A stretch of 64,000 nucleotides of DNA from Shinisaurus crocodilurus. Its lineage: Eukaryota; Chordata; Lepidosauria; Squamata; Shinisauridae. The position numbers were made by a program, and so were the translations under genes. The stretch is taken from NCBI GenBank assembly GCA_021292165.1, contig CM037876.1, positions 286,290,521 to 286,354,520 on the forward strand, given 5' to 3'. The notes beneath the pieces were generated by a model. The model did not search any database. It had not been told where the DNA came from and was given only the letters and a program-made list of their open reading frames with translations. This document shows positions 43,525 to 54,256 of this stretch, one piece after another; positions within the stretch are counted from its first letter, which is position 1, and each line of letters opens with the position of its first letter.

Positions 43525-43713
43525 CAGTATCAGAGGCAATATGCCTATGTACACCAGTTGCTGGGGAGCATGGGTGTGAGAATGCTGTTGCACTCATGTC
43601 CTGCTTGTGGGATTCTGTGGGCAGCTGGTTGGTCACTGTGTGAACAGAATGATGGACTACTAGATGGACCCTCGGTCTGATCCAGCATGGCTCTTATGTT
43701 CTTATGTAAGCTT
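43525..43713 (+). mobile_element. CR1 3' end copy
   Basis: CAGAGGCAATATGCCTATGT through GGACCCTCGGTCTGATCCAG to CTTATGTTCTTATG, as in 31760-31963. Confidence 0.85.
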
Positions 43714-44366
43714 ACTCTTCCAAGAGTTTAAACTTTTATTGCATATAAACCGCTCCTCAGTGTTCTCTAGTTCAGCACTCAAATCAATTTTAAAACATGA
43801 TCTTTAGCCTGCCCATTGAATTCTGTAAATTGGGCACAATGATCAAGCCAGGGCAAAAAACCCAAACTTGGTGAGTGAAGGGCTAAGAAGTCAGAACTCC
43901 CTGATTTGAAGAAGAGGCAAAAATCAAGCAAGCCAGACAAGTGCTTGGTATAATCTTGTTAGCTGGTGACAATCCAAAGAGAAAGGAGTGGCAACAAAAC
44001 TTTAACAAGAACTTCATGCACTACTGATTAAAAACAGAGATAAACAGATAAAATGGCAGTATTACAGCCCTAGATCAAGGCAACTATTTCAATAAAGCTT
44101 TTGGACATAATGTTCTTCTAGACATAATTTGGGCATAATTGTACTGTACGCTTATTTTTTCAAAACCAAAGAAGGCTTGCAATTCAAGCAAGAAATGAAT
44201 GATACCATTTTTTCTCCCTCCAAAGAACTGAAGGAAACCCCACACAATTTCTATAAGGCCAGAAGACCTATGAAATCTCAGCTGCTGCCTACTTTCATAA
44301 GTGTGACCATCTAGAAACAGTAACCTCTACTAGACTGGAACCAGATTCTGGAAAGAGGTGTTTTCA
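43714..44366. other. Unassigned intronic sequence
   Basis: No exon recognised. Confidence 0.4.
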
Positions 44367-44875
44367 GATAAGAAGAGCCATGCTGGATCAGACCAAGGGT
44401 CCATCTAGTCCAGGGGTCTGCAACCCGCGGCTCCGGAGCCGCATGCGGCTCTTTCAAACCTTTGCCGCGGCTCCGCTCCGGTCTGAGACTCCGCTGGAAT
44501 GCTGGGGAAAAAAACCAAATATTTCCCCCCCTACCTTCCTCTGCGTGCCTCCAACCGGTCCAGTGGAAGACAGGAGGAGGGGTCCTGCAGGGAAAAAAAC
44601 TTGGCAGCGGCAGCGGCACCCCCCCCCCCGGAAGCAGGGACTCGAGCAGGCAGGCAGCGGAAGAGAGGAGAGCAGGACAAGGCTGCCTGCTCCGCAAAAA
44701 ACTTTGCCGCCGCCTCACATATGGCCTGATTCTGTTGGCGGGGGCAGCCCGATTTCGCTCTTCTGAGCGGCGCGGAGCATTCTCCGCGCCGCTCTAGCTG
44801 CCGCCGCCGCCGCCACCACTGGAGTCAATGCCGGAGCCGCTGAAGCCGCCGCCGCGTCACATCCAGCTGCTTCGG

Positions 44876-45066
44876 CGCGCTGGACCCCCGCGCTATGATT
44901 TTGGCGGGGGAACTTTGGCGGGGCGGGGGAACTTTGGCGCGGCGGCAGCACCCCCCCCCCCCCGGGCAGCAGGGACGCGAGCGGGTGAGCGGCAGAAGAG
45001 AGGAGGGCTCCTGCACGCGCCAAAGTTCCCCCCCCCGCCAAAAACATAGCGCGGGGTCCAGCGTGT
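44876..45066. repeat. GC-rich palindrome inside the hAT element
   Basis: CGCTGGACCCCCGCGCTATG and GGCGGGGGAACTTTGGCG on the left pair with CGCCAAAGTTCCCCC and CATAGCGCGGGGTCCAGCG on the right. Confidence 0.85.
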
Positions 45067-45602
45067 CGAGGGACCAGCGCGGCCGGCTCGCCGCGGAGAG
45101 CACAAGCAGGCGAGGAGGCAGGTAGGCCTGCGTGAAAACAGTAATAGTTATCAGAAAACAAGGGGGAAAAGATTCATGTACAAATTATTGGAAAACTAAT
45201 AGCAATAGAACAAAATAATATCTCCATAAATTTATTTATTTATTAACTGCTTTTTTAACCCTGCATTTCTTAAAAACAATCCAAAACAGGTTATAAAGAA
45301 GAATAAAACACAAATTACAATATCGCTGCGGGGATGGGAGCGGGTGCCAAAATGAAGGAGTGGGTCGGGACCGGGGTATCATGAGGGGCCGGGGGACTCG
45401 GGGGGAGAGATTTTCATGAGTGGCTGTGGGCGGGGGAGCCACCGGGGGTAATTTGGTAAATGTATGGCCGGCCCAGGATTGAACCCCCCTGATCCCCTTG
45501 TGGTATTTTCATTGAGATTCTTCCCCCCCCCCTCTAATCAGGGCACAAATGGATCAGGGAGAATTAAATTGGCTGGGGGGGGATTACAATCAGAGTGCCT
45601 CC

Positions 45603-45688
45603 AGCTGTTGCAAAACTACAACTCCCAGCATGCCCGGACAGCCTTTGGCTATCCGGGCATGCTGGGAGTTGTAGTTGTGCAACAGCTA
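45603..45688. repeat. Hairpin with ACTACAACTCCCAGCATGCC arms
   Basis: The left arm 45603-45642 is near-perfectly complementary to 45647-45687. AGCTGTTGCA and ACTACAACTCCCAGCATGCC occur on both strands. Confidence 0.9.
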
Positions 45689-46025
45689 AAGAGCCCCAGG
45701 GTAGGGGGAAGTGCTCTGTTTCCCAATCAGGGTGCCTCCAGCTGTTGCAGCTGCCCCTTTTGCCCCACATTAAAGACAGGCCTGAGTAGCACCCTCATCA
45801 TCCACCAGCAACACCCTCCCCCCAGCAGTAGCACCCCCATCATCCACCAGCAAATCCTGCTGATGGATGATGAGGGGTGCTATTACCACATGGAGGGTGT
45901 TTCTGGTGGATGATGAGGGTGCTACTGCTGGATGGTGCTGATGACGGGATGCTACTGCTTGGGGGGGGGATGTTGCTGGTGGCATCCCATCATCCACCAG
46001 CAACACCCCCATCATCCGTCAGCTG

Positions 46026-46109
46026 ATAATTTCCCCTACCTATGCACCCAACATAATCCACCAGCTCTTGCTGGTGGATTATGTTGGGTGCATAGGTAGG
46101 GGAAATTAT
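46026..46109. repeat. Perfect 40-bp hairpin with 4-nt loop
   Basis: Arm 46026-46065 and arm 46070-46109 are exact complements around the loop TCTT. It lies near the right end of the hAT element. Confidence 0.95.
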
Positions 46110-47207
46110 TACATTTTATATGTGGGGCACAGGATGGGGCATTATTACTTTATGTGAGGGGGCAGATTATTTTGCAAATTTTGCTATGGGGCCCTCTGAT
46201 GGTTTTGCGGCTCCCAGTTTTTTTTTTCTTCGGAAACGGGTCCAAGTGGCTCTTTTTGTCTTAAAGGTTGCAGACCCTGATCTAGTCCAACATTCTGTTC
46301 ACAAAGTGGCCAGCCAGCTGCCCACGATCCCACAAGCAGGACATGAGTGCAACGGCACCTTCCCACCCATGTTCCCCAGCACTTGGAGTATATAAGCGTA
46401 CTGCCTCTGATACTGGAAGAAGCATATAGCCAATCAGGACTAGTAGCCATGGAAAGCCTTCTCCTCCATGAATTTGTCCAATCCCATTTTAAAGCCCTCC
46501 AAATTGGCAGCCATCATTACATCTTGTGGAAGTGAATTCCATAGTTTAACTATGTACTGTGTGAAGAAGTACTTCCTTTTATCTGTCCTGAATCTCCCAC
46601 CAATCAGCTTCATGGGATGACCCCAGGTTCTAGTATTATGAGAGATAGAGGGAAAATGTCTTTACTGAAATAATACTGAAATAATTCCTGAAATAATATA
46701 TGAATCACTTCGGAACAGTGGTATATAGCTATTATTGATGTATCATCCCATTCGGCAACACCTTGGAAAGGTTCACTAACAATTCACATTCATATGGTTG
46801 GATCTAGACTTGTCCCTCTGAAAATGGAAGGGCTCCTTCTGTTTGCAGAGGGAACTGGGATCCAGTAGAAGCTCCTTTTCCTTTCTGGAGGAAAGGGGTC
46901 AGGTGGTAATTTTCAGATTTGGCCTTCAGTCCACAGCACCTCCCTTGCTGTTCTGGAGGGCAAGTGTGGATCCAACCCATAATGTTTCCAAATAAAAAAG
47001 CAACAGATTGAAGAAAATTCATTTTGTGTGTGTGTGCCTTTATGTTTTAAGGTGCCAAACCTGTGATTAGGCTACTACTATTATCCACCTAAGGTTTAGC
47101 TCAAACCCAGTGTATTAACAACTTTTTAAAAAACCCTAAAACTTCCACTCACTGTGACTCAGATTTAAACATGTTTCTCCTCTGTGGAAAAAGTGAAACC
47201 TTACACT

Positions 47208-47272
47208 CAGCAACAGGGATCAACATGATGTGGTAGAGCACTTACTGGGTTCAATTCCTGGCATCTCCAGTT
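47208..47272 (+). repeat. tRNA-SINE head fragment
   Basis: GTGGTAGAGCACTTACTGGG then GGTTCAATTCCTGGCATC shows the A- and B-box-like parts. Confidence 0.6.
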
Positions 47273-47405
47273 AATTTATTTAAAACATTTGCATCCTGCA
47301 TCTCTAAGGCGGCTTACAGAAAATAAATACAGATAACAAACAAACAAAAATAAAACAGCACACCATTTAAAACTATCTCAAACTGTGCACTCTACAAAAG
47401 AAGTA
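47273..47405 (-). repeat. LINE tail fragment
   Basis: TTTATTTAAAACATTTGCAT, CTAAGGCGGCTTACAGAAAA and A-rich DNA are an antisense retroposon terminus. Confidence 0.4.
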
Positions 47406-47655
47406 CAGTAATACCTTGGATTGCAAGTAACTTGGTTTGAGAGCGTTTTGCAAGACAAGCAAATTTTTAAATATTTATTTAATTTTTTTTTACTTGATAT
47501 TCAAGCGACGTCTTGCAATACAAGTACTGTAGTATGGCTTAAATTAAAAATCTCTGCACACATTTTTTGGGGGGGATTTCGTTTTGATATAAGAGTGTTT
47601 TGGATTACAAGCACGTTTCCGGAACGAATTATGCTCTCAATCCAAGGCATGACTG
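47406..47655. mobile_element. Tigger/pogo-like MITE, copy 2
   Basis: CAGTAATACCTTGGATTGCA to CAATCCAAGGCATGACTG, flanked by TA on both sides. Highly similar to 18936-19184. Confidence 0.88.
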
Positions 47656-48083
47656 TAGTACAGAATCCAAACAACCACTAAAGGGATCTTGGGTTGCAGG
47701 CTTGGAAAGGACATGGAGAACCCCCATCAGTCAGCAGACAGTCCTAGGCGAGATGAATCAATAGCATAACGTCATATTTTTAAGGCCAGAATAGTTATGA
47801 ATTATCCATGCCCATGAGACAACTTTCCAACCTCCATTAAGCAAAACAAATGGGTTTATTTATTTAGTAAGATTTATAACCTGCCCTTCAATCAAATTGC
47901 CAGGGCAGCTGGTTAAGTATACTTTCAGCTTGCAGCTGGCACACACTTCTCTCCCACCTAGTCCCCCACCCCACTCCTCTGCCACGACTCAGTTAAGCAG
48001 AAATTTCAGGATAGGCACATTCCATGACTGAGTCGCAACAACGCCCCCCTCCTGCACTCCCTTATGCTCGACTTGACTTACTT
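47656..48083. other. Unassigned intronic sequence
   Basis: No exon recognised. A short retroposon-like tail lies near 47855-47910. Confidence 0.4.
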
Positions 48084-48084
48084 C

Positions 48085-48240
48085 ATCTTATGCTGGCTCA
48101 GCTTGTCTGAGCATGGAAAGCTAAGCAGGGTCAGGCCTGGTTGTTACTTGGATGGGAGACCCCTCCTCTAGTTTCCTGCATTGAGCAGGGGGTTGGACTC
48201 GATAGCCTTGTAGGCTCCTTCCAACTCTATGATCTATGAA
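48085..48240 (+). mobile_element. 5S-rRNA-derived SINE, cluster copy 1
   Basis: 5S-like head (GGAAAGCTAAGCAGGGTCAG, TACTTGGATGGGAGACC) and CR1 tail (GGTTGGACTCGATAGCCTTG). First of three tandem copies separated by a shared flank. Confidence 0.88.
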
Positions 48241-48297
48241 TCAATATACTGCTGAGGCCATCAGAAGGAGAGGAAACAGCAGTCAGGCACTCCTCCA

Positions 48298-48461
48298 CAG
48301 CCCTGTGCTCACGCTGGCTCAGCTTGTCTGAGTGTGGAAAGCTAAGCAGGGTCAAGCCTGGTTATTACTTGGATGGGAGACCCCTCCTCTAGTTTCCTGC
48401 ATTGAGCAGGGGGTAGACTCGATAGCCTTGTAGGCTCCTTCCAACTCTATGATCTATGAAT
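48298..48461 (+). mobile_element. 5S-rRNA-derived SINE, cluster copy 2
   Basis: As copy 1. The preceding flank (GCTGAGGCCATCAGAAGGAG ... CTCCTCCACAGCCCTGTG, 48251-48305) recurs after this copy at 48468-48521, so SINE plus flank was duplicated in tandem with a period of about 217 bp. Confidence 0.88.
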
Positions 48462-48515
48462 CAATACTGCTGAGGCCATCAGAGAGGAAACAGCAGTCAG
48501 GCACTCCTCCACAGC

Positions 48516-48782
48516 CCTGTGGCTCACGCTGGCTCAGCTTGTCTGAGTGTGGAAAGCTAAGGCTTACAATCTAAAGACATGATACAAAAGGAAAGGGGAT
48601 TGGGAGGGAGGAGGAAAAAAGCAAATTCAGGCACTAGAGTCTTAGTTGCAAAGTAATAACCAGGGTCAGCCTGGTTATTACTTGGATGGGAGACCCCTCC
48701 TCTAGTTTCCTGCATTGAGCAGGGGGTAGACTCGATAGCCTTGTAGGCTCCTTCCAACTCTATGATCTATGAAATCTATGAA
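48516..48782 (+). mobile_element. 5S-rRNA-derived SINE, cluster copy 3, interrupted
   Basis: The head stops at GGAAAGCTAAG (48551-48561). A 94-bp foreign block follows at 48561-48654, then a short inverted piece of the SINE itself, and the SINE resumes at CCTGGTTATTACTTGG (48670) and runs to its tail. Confidence 0.85.
48561..48654 (-). repeat. Inverted templated copy of 48904-48998
   Basis: Reverse complement of 48904-48998 with a single one-base deletion (ATCTAAAGAC against ATCTAAAAGAC). It sits inside the third 5S-derived SINE. Confidence 0.93.
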
Positions 48783-49004
48783 ATCTATGCCAGGATACAG
48801 CTCCAGCTGAGAGCCTCCTTCCCTCCTGCTACTAACTGTCACCGCTGAGGGCATCAGAGGAAGAGGAAGCAGCAGTCCTTCCACTGTGCCCATGACCTGA
48901 TGAACTTTGCAACTAAGACTCTAGTGCCTGAATTTGCTTTTTTCCTCCTCCCTCCCAATCCCCTTTCCTTTTGTATCATGTCTTTTAGATTGTAAGCCTG
49001 CGGA

Positions 49005-49095
49005 CAGGGACTGTAATTTCTTATCTGTGTAAGCCACCTTGGAAGCCTTTTTGGCTAAAGGGTGGGATAAAAATGCAATAAATAAATAAATAAAT
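49005..49095 (+). repeat. Retroposon 3' tail fragment
   Basis: GTAAGCCACCTTGGAAGCCT and GTGGGATAAAAATGCAATAA with a (TAAA)n end. Confidence 0.55.
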
Positions 49096-49239
49096 CATAA
49101 GACTACAAGCTTTCTATCACCCTGTTTGTTATTCCTAGCATGCAGCTACAGGCGTATTTGATTTACATCAGACTTTTACTCCAGTTTTCCCCTCTTTGCG
49201 GATGCGCTCAAAACAGTTTACCAAACCCAATGAAGAAAA

Positions 49240-49515
49240 TTTTAAAAACTTTATTTCATATCATTAAAATCATAAAATAAGTAACACAATGACAAAAAAT
49301 AGCATAAGACAGACTTAGAAACTTCAACAGCAATAGAATTAAAAGCTCGATGGAAGAGAAACATCTTCAAGCACCAGCGAAACACCAGTAAAAATTATGG
49401 TAAGCTAAGTTCTTAGGGTAGGGAGTTCCACATACAGGGGGCTACCACAGAAAAGGCCCTCTCATGCTACCAGCTGTACCTCAAAAGGCCTTGGTATCCA
49501 CCAACAGCTTCTGAG
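49240..49515 (-). mobile_element. Diverged L2/CR1-type LINE 3' region
   Basis: A-rich tail, then GGGAGTTCCACATACAGGGG and AGAAAAGGCCCTCTCATG, the antisense of the RAFSVVAP/LWNxLP-coding block. Confidence 0.55.
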
Positions 49516-49548
49516 CCCGCTCCTTAGATATCTAATGCTATAAGTCAG

Positions 49549-49682
49549 GGATGGGGAACGTGTGGCCCTCCAAATGTTGTTGGACTGAAGCTCCCATCAT
49601 CTCTCACCATTGGCTATGCTGGCTAGTGCTGATGGGAGTTGTAGCCCAACAGTATCTTGAGGGCCACACGTTCTCCACCCCT
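49549..49682. mobile_element. Palindromic hAT-like MITE
   Basis: CAGGGATGGGGAACGTGTGG pairs with CCACACGTTCTCCACCCCTG. Flanks CTATAAGT and CTATAAAC look like an 8-bp duplication with two changes. Confidence 0.82.
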
Positions 49683-50129
49683 GCTATAAACAATGCTCCT
49701 AGAACTGTCAAGCCTATGTGTGGCTTAGCTCAATTTTGAGTAACCTGGAGCTATTTTCTCCACAAACGTGCCCTTCTCCCTATTCGCAGCACATTGTTGG
49801 CTTAGTTTTTACAGATCAATCTGTGTATTTGGGGGGAAGTGAGCGGTTGTCTGCCCTTTTGGCCAAGGGGCTACACTCGGTGGCAATTTGGCATCTTTTC
49901 AACTCCGTTACTGAATAATTGTGAAATTTTCATTTCATTCAGTTTCTTTGCTGTAAAGTTTTTCTTTTACACAGAAGAGCAAAGAGAAACATAAAAGCTG
50001 GACCTATTTATGTCCCCTTATTATACATATATTCATTCATTCTGCTTGACAACAGGCCTTCAAGGCAACCAACAATGAGAAAATTAAACCACAAACAGTT
50101 AAAAAAGAAAGAAAGAGGTTGAGTGAAGG
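49683..50129. other. Unassigned intronic sequence
   Basis: No exon recognised. Confidence 0.4.
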
Positions 50130-50200
50130 CATATTTATTTATTTATTATACTTATACCCTGCCTTTTTTCCCGCAAGGAACCCAAGGTGGCTTACAAGGC
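50130..50200 (-). mobile_element. Sauria-type SINE 3' fragment
   Basis: TATTTATTTATTATACTTAT and CCTTTTTTCCCGCAAGGAAC, then truncation. Confidence 0.7.
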
Positions 50201-51749
50201 ATGGAGGTGTTTAGGGGTACTGGTCTGAAATGGTGGGGGGCCTGTTTTTAGATATCAAAACTGCTATTCTTTAAAGTTTCCACAGCAGATAATTTCCACC
50301 TTCTCAGCCAGGTAGCACTTGATGTTTTCATCCCTAGGCACAGAGCTTCTCCTCACCCAGGCAGACAGGCCACAGTTTCTGGCTCTTGCAGGGGGCAGTG
50401 GTGATCACTGAGAGTGGGGGGGGGGGGGAGTAAGAATAATGTCTGCTCCCTGGTCTTTAGAAGTTACTTTTATCTGCTGCATCCTTCTTCACACACACAC
50501 ACACACCCAAAAAACCCCTCACTACAGGCACTTTGGTTATTTCACTGGTACATCTTGGTTCATCTAATCATTATAATGTTCATGTATCTGATTAAATCAT
50601 ATTGGTCAAATTTTAGCTTATACGGATTATTTCAAAAGTGGATAAATTATCTCTTCCCCCACCCCCATTATCTCCCATACAGGGCTGTCTACGTAGTTCA
50701 AACTCTTCTTCCACTATCTCCCTTCTCTGACAGAAATTAGTGGAAGTGGGGCTCGCATAGTAACTGTAGTTGCATGGAAGTGGAGATTAGGATAAAATAC
50801 TATCATGATCCCTGCATCATGGGAAAATGCATGAAACTACAACCAAGACTACTCACAGCTTCATGAAAGTTGTACAATACAAGAACTTGGCAAGACACAC
50901 AAATCAGGGCGGGACTCATCAAAACCTTGAAAGTTGGGCTAGGCAAGTTATATGTTGCTCTCCCTGAATTCATGTACTTGGACAGACTTGAGTCTAGTGA
51001 ATTGAGCGTCATGGCAATGTTTAGAGGATGCTATCTTACTAAACCTATAATTCTATGGCTCTAGAAAAACACAGCAATGAATATGCAGGAAGGCAATAAT
51101 CTGATGAACTGAGATAGCGCTTATGTCAAACCACTTATTTGCATAGCTCAAAATGCAAGCTGCCAAAACATTCAAGCTCCTTATTTCACTGTTTGTTGGC
51201 CTCCATCTGCCTGAAGCAATTCCATTAACATAAAATGCTATCTTCATTAATCTAGCAACAACCTTTAGTAGCTACCCTTCTTTAAATTCCTTACATATTG
51301 AATTATAAACCCACACTCCTCTAGGGTTTAGGATTTTTGACGTCTTTAAGCTTAATTAACATCATTATATTAAGTGAAATCTGGAAAGTTCCCAAATAAG
51401 AGTCAGATAAGGGTTTTCGCTACTGCCCCTCTCTCAGAATATGGTAAATCATGATACAAATTCTACTTAGATGGGACAACATATTCTGTATGAGTACCAT
51501 CCTCACAGCTGCATTCATGGGAGCCATGAAAATGAAATGCGAGAACCAGTAGCTGACAGATTTCAGCCATGACAGCTCCAGCAATCATGCATCATAGAAA
51601 CTTTGATACAGTTGACATCTATACAATATTGGCTTGTATAGAACCTTGCAATTGCCAAGTCAGACAAAGGATAGCACTCACACTAGTAATTCCTTGGTGA
51701 AAGCAAGTACGTGGTGAGTGGAACGGATAGGAAGGACCTGCCTCAGAAT
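50201..51749. other. Unassigned intronic sequence
   Basis: Contains a G-run (50417-50429) and a short CA run. No exon or named repeat found. Confidence 0.45.
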
Positions 51750-52018
51750 GTAAGAGCCCTGGTGGATCAGACCAAAGGCTTACCCAGTCAAGCATTCTGT
51801 TCCCACAGTGGTCAACCAGATGCCTATGGGAAGCCCACAAGCAGGACATAAGCACAATAGCACCCTCCTGCTCGTGTTACCTACCAACTGGTATTCAGAG
51901 GCATACTGCTTCTGATACTGGAGGTAGTCACCAGGACTAGTAGCTGTTGATAGCCTTATCCTACATGAATTTACCTAATACCCTTTTAACGCCATCCAAG
52001 TTGGTGGCCATCACCACA
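51750..52018 (-). mobile_element. CR1 3' portion (diverged)
   Basis: Antisense: AGAGCCCTGGTGGATCAGAC, CATTCTGTTCCCACAGTGGT, AGCCCACAAGCAGGACATAA and TTGGTGGCCATCACC follow the order of the CR1 copy at 46280-46640. Confidence 0.8.
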
Positions 52019-53509
52019 CAGAACCAGGCTAGAAGGAAGGTGCCTGTGGGCCCACCATAGATGTAGTATTGCTGGCGGGGGGGTCGGTACGGTCTGCAGA
52101 AGGGAGAAACATTAAAGGGGAAAGGGATACAGACCCTTATCCTTACCCATATCATGAGGTTATCTCAGCTAGGGGATGCAGGATTTAATCACTGTGGACC
52201 TTCCATGCTAGCTTGATAAAGTACCAAGTAAGTGTCAGGGAAACACCTTTCCTACAATCTCATTTGCAGCCTCCATTCTCATTTGCATCCCCTGAAATAC
52301 TTAAAATGTTACCAGTCCAGTATAAGTGTTTTACAGCAGTGGTGGTGGTACACTCACTGGCCCCAATCAGAAACATAAGCATATAAAAACATCTAGGAGG
52401 GCTGTACACATGGCTTTTCCCAGCTCCATACTTCAGGCATTTTCAAGGGATGAGAAGCAGCAGGCAGGGTGGGGTTGCAATCCATTGCAGCAGATTGCAA
52501 ATGCTAAATAGCTTGTTAGAGGAAGGATGAGAGGACACTGTTTTTGCACGCCACAGTGATGTAACATTAACTGTGTTACTATGGTTTCTACCCATAACAC
52601 TTCTGAATAAAATGTTCAACTATTAGGACAGAAAATATGAATACATATAACAACGGCTGCAAAAATCCAAGCTCCTTTAAAATGATCTAATAGGGTTAAC
52701 AAAAACAGGAAAATTCATCTTTGATTGGAAAGTGGTAGCCAGAGCCCACAAATGACTAACGCAGACAGACAATCAGGATTAAGTTCAAGAGGGCAGAGGG
52801 ACTCTGTTCACAATAAATCTATTACTGGATTCTCTTTGGAAAACTTTTTTGTGCTGAAGAAAAGGGAATAACTGGATCAGTGTACCCTTTTAGACTTCCA
52901 TTAATTATAAACAAAAAATCTTTGGGAACAATCCAGCCAAAGCTAAACACTTTTAAATTGCCTTTACTTCAATGGAGAGAGATTTTAGCAATTGCATAAA
53001 ACTCCCTTTGAAATCCATGGGAGTCAAAAGTGTTTAACTTCAGCTGAATTATGCCCTTTGTGTTTGTCTATGTTTAGGATTTGGTAGAAAAAGAGAGAGG
53101 AGTGAGAGCAAAGTCTTAAAAGCCCTCCTTTACCAAATATGTATTGAGCATTTACTATTTTATAAAATTCATATTTTTTCAGTCCCATTTTTAGGCTTTG
53201 CCCCCTTTTTTGCTTGTGTTTGGCACTGGCCTATTTTCCCCTATGTTAGGATCTGCACATATAATGAATAGACGGCTGAACTTTTATTCATGAATATTTG
53301 CATGCATTGAGCATGTTAATGGACTAGTCCAAAATTACACATAGACACACACACATGATAAGGGAACAGAATCAGGAAGCTGCTCTCTTCGCAACTGTCA
53401 TTCTCAATATTTGAGAACCATGGCCTGAAGGTTGTAACAAGCTTCTCTGACCTACAGAGACACTTGCCTGGCAGTCTGCCCTACATTTGACCAAATGTTT
53501 TGCCTTACA
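52019..53509. other. Unassigned intronic sequence
   Basis: No exon or named repeat found. Confidence 0.45.
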
Positions 53510-53565
53510 GTGCAATCCTACACATACCTACTCAGAATTAGACCCATGATGGGATTGCAGCCTTA
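53510..53565. repeat. Short MITE fragment (GATTGCAGCC type)
   Basis: GTGCAATCCTACACATACCT on the left and GGGATTGCAGCCTTAG on the right. Internally deleted relative to 30853-30945. Confidence 0.55.
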
Positions 53566-53580
53566 GTAACACACAGGAAG

Positions 53581-53600
53581 GCTTTTTTTTTTTTTTTTTT
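53581..53600. repeat. Poly(T) tract
   Basis: A pure T run ends in this interval, with no retroposon body attached. Confidence 0.85.
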
Positions 53601-54024
53601 GGTAAGTCTAAAGACACTGATATATATAATCATTGACCTCTGATGGGTTCTAACAAAACCTGGATTGCTGAATGATCTGGTTTGGTTCAATTTCTGCCTA
53701 GTATGTCAAGCTGGATTTAGTTAAGCTCCTGGTGGTCAAAGTAGGTCCTCTGTGGAGCTTTATTCAGCTCCAGCTACTATTGCCCAATATTTACATGCTG
53801 CATATAAAGATTAGGAGAAATAGGGTAGTCATGTGTTCAACTTTACAGAGAACAGTCCTCTGTTTGAAGGTGTTCTCTGTTTGAAGGGCTGCCCAGTCCA
53901 AGTCAGGTTGAAAGATAAAGAACAATAAAGAAAGGAGAGCAGGGACGTTGAAGTTGCCCATCAACAAATAATACCTGGACAACAAGACTGAGCAGGCACA
54001 GTCATTTAGTCAATATATCTAAAT
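53601..54024. other. Unassigned intronic sequence
   Basis: GTTCTCTGTTTGAAGG is nearly duplicated near 53855-53888. No exon recognised. Confidence 0.4.
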
Positions 54025-54256
54025 TACAGTATTTGTTTGTTTGTTACATTTATATCCTGCCTTTTCATCCAGGGGGCCCAAGGCGGAGTATATGATCCTC
54101 TTCCTCTCCATTCTATCTTCACAACAACCCTATGGGTTAGGCTGAGAGTCAGCGACTGGCCCAAAGTCAGCCAGTGAGCTTCATGGCCGAGTGGGGACAT
54201 GAACCTGGGTCTCCCCAATCCCAATCCAACATTCTAACCACTACACCACATTGGCT
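54025..54256 (-). mobile_element. Sauria-type tRNA SINE
   Basis: Antisense copy with TATATCCTGCCTTTTCATCC, TCAGCGACTGGCCCAAAGTC and the end CACTACACCACATTGGCTCG. Confidence 0.88.

Larger units (their letters stand above)
44411..46279. mobile_element. Hairpin-rich non-autonomous hAT element with 8-bp TSD
   Basis: The ends CAGGGGTCTGCAACC and GGTTGCAGACCCTG are inverted. The flanks ATCTAGTC at 44403-44410 and 46280-46287 are an exact 8-bp duplication inside a CR1. The 1869-bp interior has no transposase. It is GC-rich at the left, with GCGGCTC-rich termini and several internal palindromes. Open frames such as 44715-45161 (minus) are chance. Confidence 0.9.
44367..46640 (-). mobile_element. CR1 LINE 3' portion split by a hAT element
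   Basis: The antisense CR1 terminus (AGAGCCATGCTGGATCAGAC) lies at 44367-44410. The match resumes after the inserted hAT at 46280 (CTAGTCCAACATTCTGTTCA) and runs through CCTCCATGAATTTGTCCAAT to about 46640. Confidence 0.88.

Noticed and set aside
44715..45161. 148-codon minus-strand frame
   Set aside because: Lies in a GC-rich palindromic part of a hAT element, with frames on both strands.
47800..47860. Possible small upstream ITPK1 exon (complement of AACCTCCATT)
   Set aside because: The local reading does not give the expected residues before the 4255-4380 exon, and the splice sites do not fit.
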